Shown: positions 10,171 through 21,926 of the stretch, in pieces | Numbering within the stretch: the first letter of the stretch is position 1 | Layout: each line of letters opens with the position of its first letter | Source: Lutjanus erythropterus | Lineage: Eukaryota; Chordata; Actinopteri; Lutjaniformes; Lutjanidae | DNA length: 64,000 nucleotides | NCBI GenBank assembly: GCA_020091685.1 | Contig: CM034591.1 | Coordinates: forward strand, 12,286,833-12,350,832 | Direction of reading: 5' to 3' | The notes under the pieces: generated by a model | Told to the model about the DNA's origin: nothing | What the model saw: only the letters and a program-made list of their open reading frames with translations | Database searches by the model: none | Translations under genes and position numbers: made by a program

Positions 10171-13139
10171 GGATAAAGAGGGTCATATTATAATGAAAAG
10201 GCTGTATCATGCTCCACACACTCTGGCTACTGATCAACTGCACTTTACACAAGCACAGATACTGTATGCACACAGTGTGCAATTCTTTCATTCCTAAATT
10301 TCACACACACTGCTCTGTGAAAGAAAAAAGCACACACATACACTTACACACAAACCGCTCTCTTGTCTGTGGTGTGCAGCCAATTAGATTACGTCGGTGA
10401 GTCACATGCTAAATGGCTTCACCACTTAAGTGTTCCCAAACGGCAGCCATTTTTTCCACTGTCTTGGGTGCGCCGGGCAGTGATGTGTGGCCCAATCAGC
10501 AGCAACACGGAGCCCTTGTATATTTAAATATGCGTGACTGCAGGGCATGTTATTCTCCCCACATGTTCCCTGGTCTGCCTGTAGAGCGTACTGATTTATT
10601 GACGCTCAGTGACATGGGGAGGAGATAGCAGATAGCGTAGCGGGAATCCAATGCACCACAACTGATGTGAAAAGCAGCCCAGCGTCTGAAATCATTTGCA
10701 GTTGCACTCCCAAGGCCCCAGTGATTTAAAGAGACATACTTCAGAGGGCCTCGGTGCCTGGCAGGGAAATGTAGTCACATCACATTAGGACCAAAGACAT
10801 GCAAATAAATGCTGGGCCAGTGGAATCAATCCAGGCACATCACTGTTTCAAGGTTTCATTTCGACTCCAAGATACTTCATAGTGGCCTATTGAGTTTCAT
10901 TTTGCACAGCCCTCGCGCCTACATCACAGCGTGTTTGAACATTATTTAATGGCACAAGTACCTTGAACTGTCAGGCTGAACCGGTCCACAGGAAAAATTC
11001 CCCATGTATCTAAAAACAGGCTCATTTGTGACAGCCACATTGATGGAAACTTCGACCTCTCCTTTTAAAATCCTCTACCGTGCAATCAATGTGGAGTTTG
11101 AGTAATGCCAGGCCCATTAGAGCCAACCAAATTGCTGCGGGAGGCAGGGAAAGAGTGTCATCTATTGTGGGAAACGATTGCTTAATATAGCAGCAGGGGC
11201 TTGAAGGAGTGCTTACCAGAGCACAATCCACTAAAATCAATAGCAACAGTCAGGCTATATTGTTTCAAACGAGGAAAAAGTGCGGCTACGATAAAAAGCA
11301 CTCAATATTGGTGTCTGGGCTGGTGAGACGCTGAGTCAGGAGTCAGGAGTAAGTAATGCAGTGCTGGAGGGAGGGATGTAGGGAGGGAGGAGAGGAGGGA
11401 TGAAGGGATAAAGGGGGAGAAACACTGTGCGCAAGCTCCATCCATCCTGAAGGTCAGTAAACTTTTCAGGTTACAGACTTCACAGATTTCAGATTTCATT
11501 TAAATAGTTTCAAACAAGTCTTCACATTTAAATGACAAAATATGTTGTTTGTCAGTGTCTTTGACAAGAACTCATTTGACTCCCCTGTTTTCTGCCGGCC
11601 AAGCAAATTTAAGTCCAATATTTACGCTTAGCTCAGGCGTTGTCTTTGCCAACTCCTGAAGGAAATACTTAACGTACACATCATATTTATTAATTGAGGG
11701 CATTTTTTCAAGTAATCAGGGTTTTTTAAATACTGCAATAGATATGATATCATAAACTTTTTATTGTGGTATGATTGTAGCTTAATTTTTTAGTATTATT
11801 ACATCCCTACACATTAAACATTGGCTGATGTCTCCTCTTCGTCTCTTATTAGACTCATAATTAGAGTATTAGCAAGTTACACAAGTAGATAATGAGGAAA
11901 GTATGATAACTTGTGTTGCCTCCTTCTCACTGAAGCCTCAATGAACAAAAATTGGTATTCGGGACGGCATACTGTTGTTTTTTATTGAGGATAGTCTTGT
12001 TGCTCCAGCAGAATTTTAGCCTTCAGTTCTAACTTTTAGTTTTATTTATCAATTTGTTATTCCAATATTCCTCAGGTATGTTTATATCTGACCCTCTACC
12101 ATTTCTTTTAGATAGACATGTTGCTTTAGAAAACTTAAAGTAAATTTCAATGGTAAAAAAAAAAAAACTTGCATTCCACCCTCAAACCACAGTTGCATTG
12201 TTATTCCCTCATCCCTGGCTCACTTCACTCTGCCTGGTTTGTGTGTTTTGACTGAAGGCGAATGTCTCTTTGAGCTCCAGCCTGGAGTCCACCTCACCTC
12301 ATCAGTATGTATGTGCCCTCTTCATCCCCCACAACAACAGAGGCAGCAGGATGAGAGAGCGAACAGGATCCCTCAATAAAACAGAGCTGGATGGGGCCTT
12401 GTGAAGCCACATTCCCTTCATTCTGGACCTGATATTTGTTGAGCGCAGACAGCAGACTCTTCAAAGGCAGGGAACATTCCTGCAGGCCTCCTCAGATCTG
12501 AGACTGGGCTGCCCTCACTGCACCCACCATACACATACATACATATTCTCACACATACACAGTGTAGCAGTGTAAACACACCTTCAATCCCTTATTTCCT
12601 CTGCTGATCTGTCAGAGCAGATTATGAAAAAGTTCATTAGTGTGCAACATGTACAGTACGTGTATGTCTTTGTTTTCCATTAATCCCTGGATGATTCATG
12701 ATTAACATTTAAGAACTTCTGCAATTGTCTGTTACTAAATCAAATTACTGCCAGTGTGTAACTATGCATCTTCACACAGTTGTTAATGTTCTATTTATCG
12801 ACTGTCATTGAAGCGGCTAACATATTAATGTTTTTAGTGGCTGCAGTGTTACAGCAACCACAGGGCTATAATTATACATACAGAAAGATGACTGTTTCAC
12901 CACTGAGATGCAGCATTTACATGACAGACATGTAAACAGTGGCCATCGCCTGCCGTTTCTTCTGTAACACACCATTACACTATACTCTATGTTCACAGTT
13001 TACTCAGCTGTTTAGAATCAAAATTCAGCCTTTGTAGATGAAGTAGAAGAATGAATATAAAAATGAAATCACCATGAATCATTATCCACAAATCATCCAT
13101 TCACTTGTTTAATTATTTTTAAGGAAAAATATTACCCAG
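10171..13139. other. Unique non-coding stretch
   Basis: No supportable gene. A purine-rich tract (GGGAGGGA- and GGAGGAGAGGAGG-type) lies at about 11360-11425, and a run of 12 A occurs near 12158. Parts such as 10400-10650 have complex, non-repetitive composition but no coding signal. Confidence 0.45.
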
Positions 13140-13830
13140 TTCCACCCATTCGGTTCTTTGTCTAATTTTATGGTAAACTAAATATATTTAAATTTTGGAC
13201 TGATAGTCAAACAAAAGAGTCAAAACTTGGATGGACCCTAATATTCCACAAATAATCAGAATATTAGCCTAATCAGCATCAAAGTGCCTCTTGTAGACAC
13301 TCCAGTTAAAAGAGACTGATTCGGTTCAGCCAGATCGGAATGAATTTTCAATATGATTGAGAGGGGTGGTGTAAACCTTTGATAACCTAAAAAACTGAAA
13401 ATAATAACCATGTAAACACTTATTCTGATGAGTGATTTAAATATATTCATTCTGCGCATGCCTGCCCCACATGGGGGTAGGTGGCATGTCATGAACCAGT
13501 TTCTGGGTGGTACAGGACCATGGCTGGAGTGGAGTTAGTGACTTTTCTAAAGACACTAACATTGTTCCCAGGAATCTCGAAAATTACCAAGCGGAGACAC
13601 CTATTTGTTTACTGGCGGTTGACAAACCAGAACCACTTCCTCTTCAGTTATATTTCTGGTGACGCTTCACAGCGGGTGGAGCAAGTCTGTGCATGTCAAA
13701 AACGTTACATTCTGATTAACGCTTTGGGCTATGTAAACATGTTTTTCTGGATCTCTTTATTAAGTGTCAATGCAAGATTTTAATTAGATTGATTAAATAT
13801 TGTCCATGTAAACATGTGAGGGGATTTTAC
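13140..13830. mobile_element. Possible foldback DNA element with CATGTAAACA ends
   Basis: Words such as CCATGTAAACACTTATTCTGATGA (around 13408) recur in related form on the other side as CTATGTAAACATGTTTTTCTGG and CCATGTAAACATGTGA (around 13730-13820). The GTTTACATG motif is also present at 20618. This resembles fish miniature elements bearing TGTTTACATGCA. The open frames 13256-13492 (-) and 13481-13783 (+) fall within it and look non-coding. Confidence 0.35.
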
Positions 13831-14540
13831 TCTCCATTTTGTATAGCAAATTATTAATCAAGAAATAACTGACAAACTAATTGAGAACAAAAATAATTGT
13901 TAATTACAGAAGTATTTTATTTATAAAACGTAAAAAACACAGGTTACCTAAAGTTGTGTACAAGGTAATGTTAAAAATCAGATGTTCAACAAAAAGTCAA
14001 AAAATATTTGAAATTATGGAACCTTGGTATTGTATATTAATTAACCTTAATTGATGACTATATTAAGCGCTGTATCTTTAAGAGACTTGAAAACTGTGTG
14101 TGTTGCGGCTAAGATTATTGTGAGAGTCAGAAGTGGGGAAGGAAGACCAGAGACTAGACCAACAACAAACACTGAAAAATCCCCTCAAACAAAATGAATT
14201 CCCGTCAGTAGAAACTTACAAGGTACAGAGGGAGGAGTAATCTGTAAGACAGTACTCTTTGTATCTTTTTCCCTTTTTAAGGGAAGATTTCCTTACAGGA
14301 GGTACTATGGCAGCCTGCGGCTCCCCAGCCTCACAATGACTAAATTCATCCCTGTTGAGTAAGACAACATTCTTGAATGTCATCTGAGTCATTTTCCACT
14401 TTTCATCATTGCATCCACTTCAGTCATCACTGAGTAATTAATATTTAACCAGATACTGTGGCTGTACAGTGTAGCAGTGACAGATGTACATTAATTTTCT
14501 GAGAAAAAAATCAGTGCATAGCCTGGAGGTGCATGACTAC
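13831..14540. other. Unique non-coding stretch
   Basis: AT-rich, with no gene or clear repeat. Confidence 0.45.
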
Positions 14541-14780
14541 GTGCTGCTCACTGTAAGCAGATTAGCAGTGGTTCTGCCAGTGCATAGAGACGGCACTAAC
14601 AGCATATTAGCCCTGTTGTTTTGTTTACCTCAGGGCTCAGCTTTCCTGAGGCTACTAAATTAGCATTAGCCAGTGCAGCAATATGCAATTAAGCCCAGTC
14701 TGCTCCATGTCACAGGCAGATCAACACCATGCAAAGTCATGCTAATTGGCTTAGCACTAAGCCTGTTTGAAGTGTGCTAG
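14541..14780. other. Candidate conserved non-coding block
   Basis: Dense in homeodomain-like words in unique sequence: GCAGATTAGCAG, AAATTAGCATTAGCC, ATATGCAATTAAGCC, CATGCTAATTGGC. No coding signal. Regulatory function is inference. Confidence 0.3.
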
Positions 14781-16045
14781 GTAGTGGCACTGGCTTATGA
14801 CTGATACACAAATCTGGCCTCATCAAAGGGATGCCCAGGCAGCCTAACCTTCGCTTTACTTGCACACCAGTGATTGATTCATTCGGGAGCTACTCTGCAG
14901 TTGATTATTGAGGTTTTTCAATGAGGCAGCAAGATTGGGTGGGGGGGGACTGGTGGTTCAAAATCACAGCTGAGAAAATCTGCATGAGTGATGTGAATGA
15001 GAAACACCCTTCCTTCCCTAAATAACAACAACTGGCAAAGAATCTTTAAGCGAGGCACAAAATCTGACAGACAGAGGTTATACCAAGGTGTGTACTGCAT
15101 CAATATGATGCAGAAATGAAATGATCAGCCATTTGATCATTTTATTTTGTTGGCATACATTTCAGCAAACCACGGGATATAATGCAGCATGAAATAAATA
15201 CCTCCGATTGTTCAATTTCAGGCAGCTTGTGGGGCATTCCCCACATTTTCCCCCTCATCCTGTTCAGATATTTCAGGAAGACTTTCAAGGACGTGAATTT
15301 GGATCTGCTTCTGTATGACTGCCTCTCCGCAGTCTCTTCACCTGCCAAATTTGGTTATTACATACAGCGTTTTTCAGGGACGGCAATAAATCTGAATTTA
15401 TTTGAAAGGGATCATGTGTACAGGTGTGAATATGGAGAGAAGGAACTCTTGCTTGATCTCCTCTTGTCTGCCAACACGCTGACAGCGTCTCCCTTTCCAG
15501 GAACATATTAGCATTCCTGCAGTGTGCACCAATCCCAATACTCCTTGTTGGGTCAGAGAAATCAAAGCGGTGCACATCTGAGAAATATCAGAGAGGGGAC
15601 GCATAGATTAGTGCCCACGGGTTGTATCGCTAATTAAAGAATAAGAGGGAAAATGGTGCTTGGCTGCTCTCTAAGGATAGCCTGCTGTCAAGTGATTGGC
15701 TTCAGGTAATCAATATGCTCCCTGGGTGGGAGAGGCTGCAGGATCGGACCCACACTTCTGAATTCTGAATAAAAATAAATTTGCTTCTCAGAGACGGAAA
15801 TGAATTACTGATCACATTTTTAGATGAAAAGGAAAAAAACAAGGTATGAAATCCATAATGATTAGAGGGATAATGAGCAGTGCCAAGTGTTTCCGAAAAC
15901 AATGTTCTTTATGCCCACAATCATGTAGGAGTAAAGATCTGCATTCTTAAATCTGCTTTTAAGAATACATAGATGTATCCTTCCAACCAAATCTGTGTTT
16001 AAATACTGTTTGTAAATTCCCACTATTACAATGAACCTTGGTTAT
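14781..16045. other. Unique non-coding stretch
   Basis: A 109-codon open frame at 15182-15511 (+) overlaps open frames of 96 and 68 codons on the opposite strand. None resembles a known domain and no splice or start context supports them. Confidence 0.4.
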
Positions 16046-16160
16046 AAATAGGGATGTCACAAGAACCGATACTTCTGTATCAAGTTGATACCAAAATTTT
16101 GAGAATGTGATGGTTTTCGTTTTTTGCAGTACCCTATGTACCAGAGGTCCTGGAGATGCA
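16046..16160. mobile_element. Dispersed repeat family A, end fragment
   Basis: AGGGATGTCACAAGAACCGA followed by a GTTGATACCAAAATTTTGAG block is the inverted-end form of family A (compare 7500-7545). Only about 100 bp is recognisable. Confidence 0.35.
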
Positions 16161-16839
16161 AACATGACAGGGACAGCATAAACGCTTACAAGTTCTGTAG
16201 TCCGCTGTTAAACGCCAGTGGAAGGAGAAGAACTTTCAGCTGCAGCAACAGCTCAGTTTCGACTTGTTCAAAATAAAAAGCAGTGATGAGCAGATCGACC
16301 CAGTTACCCCATGGGGCTGGCGGGTTTGGATGACTTTCCAGAAAAGAGCACGGGTTATGACAGACAGGTCAAGTGACAGGGCAGTGGTTGGATTAAATAT
16401 CAATGACTTTCAGAGAGGCTGCGTGCAATAGCCCTCTATCTACCCTCCTCTCCCCTCTGTGTCTCCCTCTAGATCAAACACACACTGTGGCAACAGCGGT
16501 GCACACAGCAGCGCATCCAGTGCGCTCTGGCAGGTCAGCTGAGCAGTGTTCAAAGCAAGACAAAATAGGTTAAATCTTGGAACTGTGGATCGTTCTTTCT
16601 CTCCACAGTGCAGCCAAACACCAGGCTAGAAAATACAGTATAGACTTACAGATGTGTACTACTATTCTATTAAAATAAAAAGGAAAAGAGGCAGAGAATG
16701 AGAGAAAAAAAGTAACAGACTTAAATTTCATGTGCAATAGGACCTTTTCATTCTAATCCACCAAAAACTGCCTCTTGGTTCCCCAAACAGCTGAGCACTT
16801 TCCTTGCTTTTATTACATGAACCGTCTATTCAGTGCTAA
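16161..16839. other. Unique non-coding stretch
   Basis: No gene or convincing repeat. Confidence 0.4.
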
Positions 16840-16985
16840 GTTTTTAGTTCCAGCACTTTAAATGTCTTTAATTGTCCTATTGTGTTTTAATTATGTTTAT
16901 GTTTTACCTTTCTATGCTCTCTTGCTGCAAAAAACATTTTCCTCTTTGGGGACAATAAAGATCTGAACTAAACTGAACTCTGTGA
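16840..16985 (+). mobile_element. Probable non-LTR retrotransposon 3' tail
   Basis: T-rich sequence ending TTTGGGGACAATAAAGATCT, then a short ACTAAACTGAAC-like repeat. Fish CR1/L2/Rex-type LINEs commonly end in a GGGGAYAATAAAG tail followed by a short tandem repeat. No upstream reverse transcriptase is left, so this would be an extreme 5' truncation. A cellular 3' UTR with an AATAAA signal is the alternative. Confidence 0.4.
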
Positions 16986-17414
16986 GCTGATGTATCAAAA
17001 CTGCATGTATTACTGTACAAACTTAATTTCCATTAATTATTTGAGTATCATTTAGTATCAAAAGCCTCATCACAACTTGCTTTTTAGTATTCATTCAATA
17101 ACACAAATAAAATCTCATCTTAGATGAGCTGATCTGAAATTGGTCAATTTATTTATTTGTAAACATAAAATCAACAAAGATAAGTAAACAAGTTAATAAA
17201 CCTACCCGGTCTTTTCTGTCAACAGCCAATATGTACAATACTTGAAGCTGCACCAATCAATGCTTTTATATCAAAGCCAGAGATGCACTTGCTTTTACCT
17301 ATGTGTTTGTGTGCTCATGACTGTTGCTTGGTTGTGGTTGTGCACGTCCTTAGAAATGAACGCTGCACATCTGCAAGATACAATATGCACATGAACAATG
17401 AGGGCAGGTTAGAG
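16986..17414. other. Unique non-coding stretch before the duplication
   Basis: No gene or repeat recognised. Confidence 0.45.
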
Positions 17415-17618
17415 GCTGTATGATGATATGACAGGGTCAGTGATCAGTCAGCAACAATGGGAGAAAGTTTTGAAGATAAGCTAACAGGCCAAGTCCTATA
17501 TTATCTTCATCTGTACGATGTGTCATTGCTGTTGTTTTTCCTGATATGATCTCAGAATTAACAAAATACCAACCTCCTCAAGTATTGTCATGTTTATTGT
17601 TTACATCGGTTAATCCAC

Positions 17619-18062
17619 TTGAGATTGTTTCCACCAAACTATTTAGTACTCTGGCCCTCATCACTGGAGACTGCTTACATCATAGAGCTCACAGTCTCAA
17701 AGGAGGACTCCGTCGAGGAAGCAAGTGTAAGAAACTATTGTACGCAGAGCTGGCAGCAGAAGCAAGGCAGCATGGGAATACCAAAGTCTATCCAGGGAAA
17801 GTTTGATGCAGAGGTTTTGTTGCTTCCTCTAGCATCAGACTGTTGAAGGAACAAGGAATTCACGGACAGACTCTGCAGCAGACCATCAGATCAGTCTCAG
17901 ATGCTAGTCAAAGAAGCAGCCAGTGAATATGGCTCAAGCAAAAGGAACCTTACTCAGCTCCAAGAACATCAACAAAAAATCAAGAGATCAGGGAAAAGGG
18001 GGCCGCTCAAGGATGCAGGAATCCAACAAAATGCCCCACCTCTAAATGTTGTCCATCTTTAA
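17619..18062 (+). pseudogene. Possible eroded coding relic
   Basis: One frame stays open for about 148 codons with a single in-frame stop (TGA at 17844-17846). The part after the stop, from about 17901, is charged and helix-like in composition, with stretches such as KEAASEYGSSKRNL and KIKRSGKRGPLKDAG, and ends at a TAA near 18062. I do not recognise the family. In the second duplicate (about 22130-22565) small deletions shift this frame. It may be a processed or decayed gene fragment, or a chance open frame. Confidence 0.2.
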
Positions 18063-20939
18063 ATATGTCAGTGGTGGAGACCAAAAAGAGAGCTAAACGG
18101 AAGGTGAATATTGGACTTAATTTCGTTGGGTGGTCAGAAACATGACAACATGACAAATGATTGATAATGCAACTTTATGAGGAAATACTATATCATTGTT
18201 TTCAGTTTGGACTACTGCCCCCAAGTGGCCAGAAAAAGTATACTGTACTGATTTAAGATTTGTCTTGAAAAAAAAAAAAAATCATAATATTCTGTCTAAA
18301 AGTAAGGTCGCCTTTTACTTTGAGTATCTGACTGACATCTCCAGCAGGCTGTGTAGTTCACCAAAACAATATAATTATAGTGGTTACGCTCTTCAAAATT
18401 AGACACCTCAAAACAATTGTTCCATTATTTGATATATTTCCCACAACTATTCATCAACTGAAAAATCCAGTATGCAGACAGTCTAATAACTGTGAGATTG
18501 AAGTAGACAGCTGTGGCAGCCAAACCTGTGGATGATGGCAGGATTGTTACAGACCACCTACTGCAACCTTCCCATGTAAGAAATGTTTGAATCCTGTCTG
18601 CAGGCATAACAAAGCTCTTCAAACACACGAGCCAGTGCCGAGGTAATGCGATGGGAGCGGAAAAAGGACTCCTCATAACCTCTCCCCTCTCCTATTTATC
18701 CCACAAACCCCTGCTGTGATCAGTGAATGTGTCCTCAGGGACACCGGCAACAACAGAGCAGGTAATTCTCTCCCAACCCCCCTCTGAGTCCATCATGTCC
18801 ACAGTGCAAAACAAGCCAGCGTCCCAACAGAATTGACCCCGATTTAATCCCAACACTTCAACCTTTTCTATCCTTTGAAGAAGGGCACTGTTTATTACCT
18901 AACGTGCACTGATGGCTCTGCATGACAGAGGAAATGCTATGTGAGGCTAGACAGGCGACGAAGGTAAAGGATTAGAGCGTGGGCAAGGATCGGATACAGC
19001 CTTATTTACAACTGACAATGTTTTTCTGTGGAGAAGCCAGCCTTAATTTGCTGCTTAATAACTGACTTCCACCACCATGTTCAAATCCCCCCGAGAGGCT
19101 TTTGTGGTTTGTTCGCAAGATGTCTCCGCTGCCTGCACTGCAAATTAGCCTTTCAGAAAGGCACCTCACCTTCCGGCCACAGCTTGCAACAGACAAGGTC
19201 TTTTTTTTTTTCTTCTTACCCTGTGCCTTTCTACTTCTATCTGCCAGTAATAACCTTCAACTAACCTTTAAACCACTGTGAATAATTTAAATCCTATTTT
19301 CATATCAATGGAGGAGTCAAGCCAGGCAATTATCTTTTATCTGTGTACTTTGCTGTCGGAGCAAAGCATAATAAAGTCTTCCCAAGAGAGAAAAAGACAG
19401 GGAGAGAGGGAGAGAGGAAAGGAAAGAGAGCAAGATGAGCCACAGATAGTGTAGAAAAGCCATAGGCCATAAGGGCTTAGTAGGAAAAGATGGGAGAGAA
19501 AGTTGATGAGGAAGAAAGACAGCGAGAGAATAACAGAAAAAGTGTGGACGTTTGTGATGCTATCTGGAAGACTCTAATGAAAAGAATGAATAATTCACTA
19601 ATGAGCAGCAGATCTGTCATGGAAAGAAACACAGCTTACATCTGCACTGATTTCCGGGAAGAGGATGTGGCAGGCGCCGCATGTGTGGTTTGGTGGCTGG
19701 TAGAAGACAGTAAAGATAAACATGACAAATTGGCAGTTCAATTAGGACTTTTGGGTCGCTGTTTTCTTGGTGTGTAGCCGATAGCTCCATTCTGTGACAC
19801 GCTGCTGTCGAGGCCAAAGCCAGATTGTGTTAAAGCTCATTTGTGTGACAGTGATTTAGAGCCATGTAGTAGATGGGTGCATCCCAGGAAAAAAAAAATG
19901 TAAAGGGAGCAAGGAAAAAAAATGTGAAGAAGAAATTCCCCCTGGTACTCATTAAAATTCAGCAGTACACCAACACCCCCCGCGCTTTGCTCTTCTTCCC
20001 CCTCCCTCTCTTTTTCTCTCTTTCCTCCGTCTGTTCCAACAGCCATCGTCTCGCCTTGTTGCCTCCCTGCATGCCTCCCCGGACTGTCCATGATCATTCT
20101 GATGAATTCATAAAACTTGCTGCATTCTTGATTGAGATGGAGCAGTGCAGAAAACAAGAGTGATGGAGAGAAGAAAAGCAATATCCACAACCTGAGAGGA
20201 GGTGTACAGAGAGCTGTGGGGGAGGTGAAGAAGTGAATGTGTGTGTTTTGGAGTGATGGGATGCAGAGATAACAAGAGAAAGAGGAGAGAGGATGAGGGT
20301 AGCAGCTATAGGCTTTGCAATATTAATCTATGGTACAGAGATAAAAGACAGGTGAGTGCTGCCAGTGAGGGCAGGATTTCCTTTAGTTGAGAGCGAATGC
20401 AGGGCACGTTATTGAAAGAGCTGCCATTTTTTGAACCAGCACCAAACTTTCCTTGACTTGTTTCTGCCTGCTTCACTGCAATCCTTCAGGAGTGGGCCAG
20501 AGGCAGAGCTCATAACACCCAGGATCAGATCACACACAGGCCTTCAGCTCTTCACAGAAGCCATATGGTGGAAAGATGTAATATTAAACAGCTTTGAATC
20601 ATTTGAAGTAACTCAGTGTGTTTACATGCATGCTTACAATTCAATCATAACCAGATTAAGGCAATATTCCCATTACAAAACAACTTGACTGAGTTTGTCA
20701 ATTTATACTGATATAATTTCAAGCATAGCACAATTAATCAAACTAAATTTCCCTTGGGGAGACAATGAAACTTAACCTGCTCTCTAAATTAAGTCCTTCC
20801 ATTTTGCCTCTCTTCAGGACTCAAGACTAACCAAGTCCTGTCATTCAAGGGACGGTAAAAAAATGTGCTTGGAAGAAACAGAGATCTTCCCCAGCATGCC
20901 TCCAGGACAAGAGGGATTTTGGTATTATGTATACATGTA

Positions 20940-21295
20940 ACTATCACTCGGCAAGTGTCAAAGGTATCGAAGTAGAAATACTTTTCAAACATTTGATAGT
21001 ACTGAAAGTACCAAAAACTAAAAAGGTCTTCAAGACCTCAGTTCACTTAATATTTGTTGTCCTTTATTGAAATTTGGTTTGCAGCAAAACCAGACAGTGT
21101 TCAGTGTTTTTTCCCTAGCACTGAGTACAGGCTGGTAACAAAAAAAGAAGACTAAAATGATCTTTTTCTTATCTTTATGTGCCTAGGAGCTTTTTTCCTT
21201 TTGCCATATTATTAAAAGAGGTATCAACTATCATTTATTTTATTCTAGTATTGTACTGAAGTTGAAAATTCTGGTATTGTGACAACTCTGGTACA
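20940..21295. mobile_element. Dispersed repeat family A, copy 2
   Basis: Contains GTGTCAAAGGTATCGAAGTA, then GCAGCAAAACCAGACAGTG at 21081, and ends with CTAGTATTGTACTGAAGTTG and AATTCTGGTATTGTGACAAC. These occur in the same order at 7190-7545. It lies inside duplication copy 1. Confidence 0.65.
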
Positions 21296-21346
21296 TACTA
21301 TAATGGAGCACTGTTGGCTGGCTTTGAATGGATGTTTTTTTTTTTT

Positions 21347-21926
21347 TTTTTTGAGTCTGGATTGAAACGGTCTAGCCAGCAGCTTGCTATTAGCTAGGTG
21401 CTACCTTGGTTGTGTGTGAGTGAGCTAAAGCAAACATTTTTACAATTGGTTGATTCCATGACCTTAAAAATGACACTGCAACATTAAACTCACTTTCAAC
21501 AGGAGAAATGCTCTATTTTTTCCTGGATAATGCTACAATGTGTACAACAAATCTGTGTTGAAATAAGTGGGAGGAGAGGTAGTTAGCTGTTAGCAACCAG
21601 TGAGCAGCTGTTTTTTTATATATATGTATATATATATATATATATACATATATATATAAAAACAGCTGCTCACTGGTTGCTAACAGCTAACTACCTCTCC
21701 TCCCACTTATTTCAACACAGATTTGTTGTACACATTGTAGCATTATCCAGGAAAAAATAGAGCATTTCTCCTGTTGAAAGTGAGTTTAATGTTGCAGTGT
21801 CATTTTTAAGGTCATGGAATCAACCAATTGTAAAAATGTTTGCTTTAGCTCACTCACACACAACCAAGGTAGCACCTAGCTAATAGCAAGCTGCTGGCTA
21901 GACCGTTTCAATCCAGACTCAAAAAA
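21347..21926. repeat. Perfect 269 bp inverted repeat (foldback) with AT core
   Basis: The left arm 21347-21615 and right arm 21658-21926 are reverse complements. Paired coordinates always sum to 43273 at every point I checked, so there is no indel. The 42 bp centre is mostly alternating AT and is itself nearly palindromic. The right arm carries the copy 1 variants (GAAACGG, CCTTGG, AAAAATGACAC), not the copy 2 variants (GAAATGG, CCCTGG, AAAAAGACAC), so it was made from copy 1. The right arm joins directly to the start of duplication copy 2. Confidence 0.95.

Larger units (their letters stand above)
17415..21615 (+). repeat. Large direct duplication, copy 1
   Basis: This block, beginning GCTGTATGATGATATGAC, is repeated in the same order at 21927-26036. 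The offset is 4512 at the left end and about 4425 at the right, so copy 2 is about 85 bases shorter overall. The block contains a possible eroded coding relic (17619-18062), unique DNA, purine- and pyrimidine-rich tracts (19390-19430, 20000-20030) and a family A repeat (20940-21295). No intact gene is present. The 83-codon minus-strand frame at 18425-18676 is retained at 22923-23174 but lacks protein-like features. Confidence 0.95.

Noticed and set aside
15182..15511. 109-codon plus-strand open frame with protein-like look.
   Set aside because: Opposite-strand frames of similar length overlap it, no domain is recognised and no splice sites frame it. Kept only as a region note.
18425..18676. 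83-codon minus-strand frame kept in both duplicate copies.
   Set aside because: Its retention follows from near-identity of the duplicates in that stretch, not from selection; composition is not protein-like.
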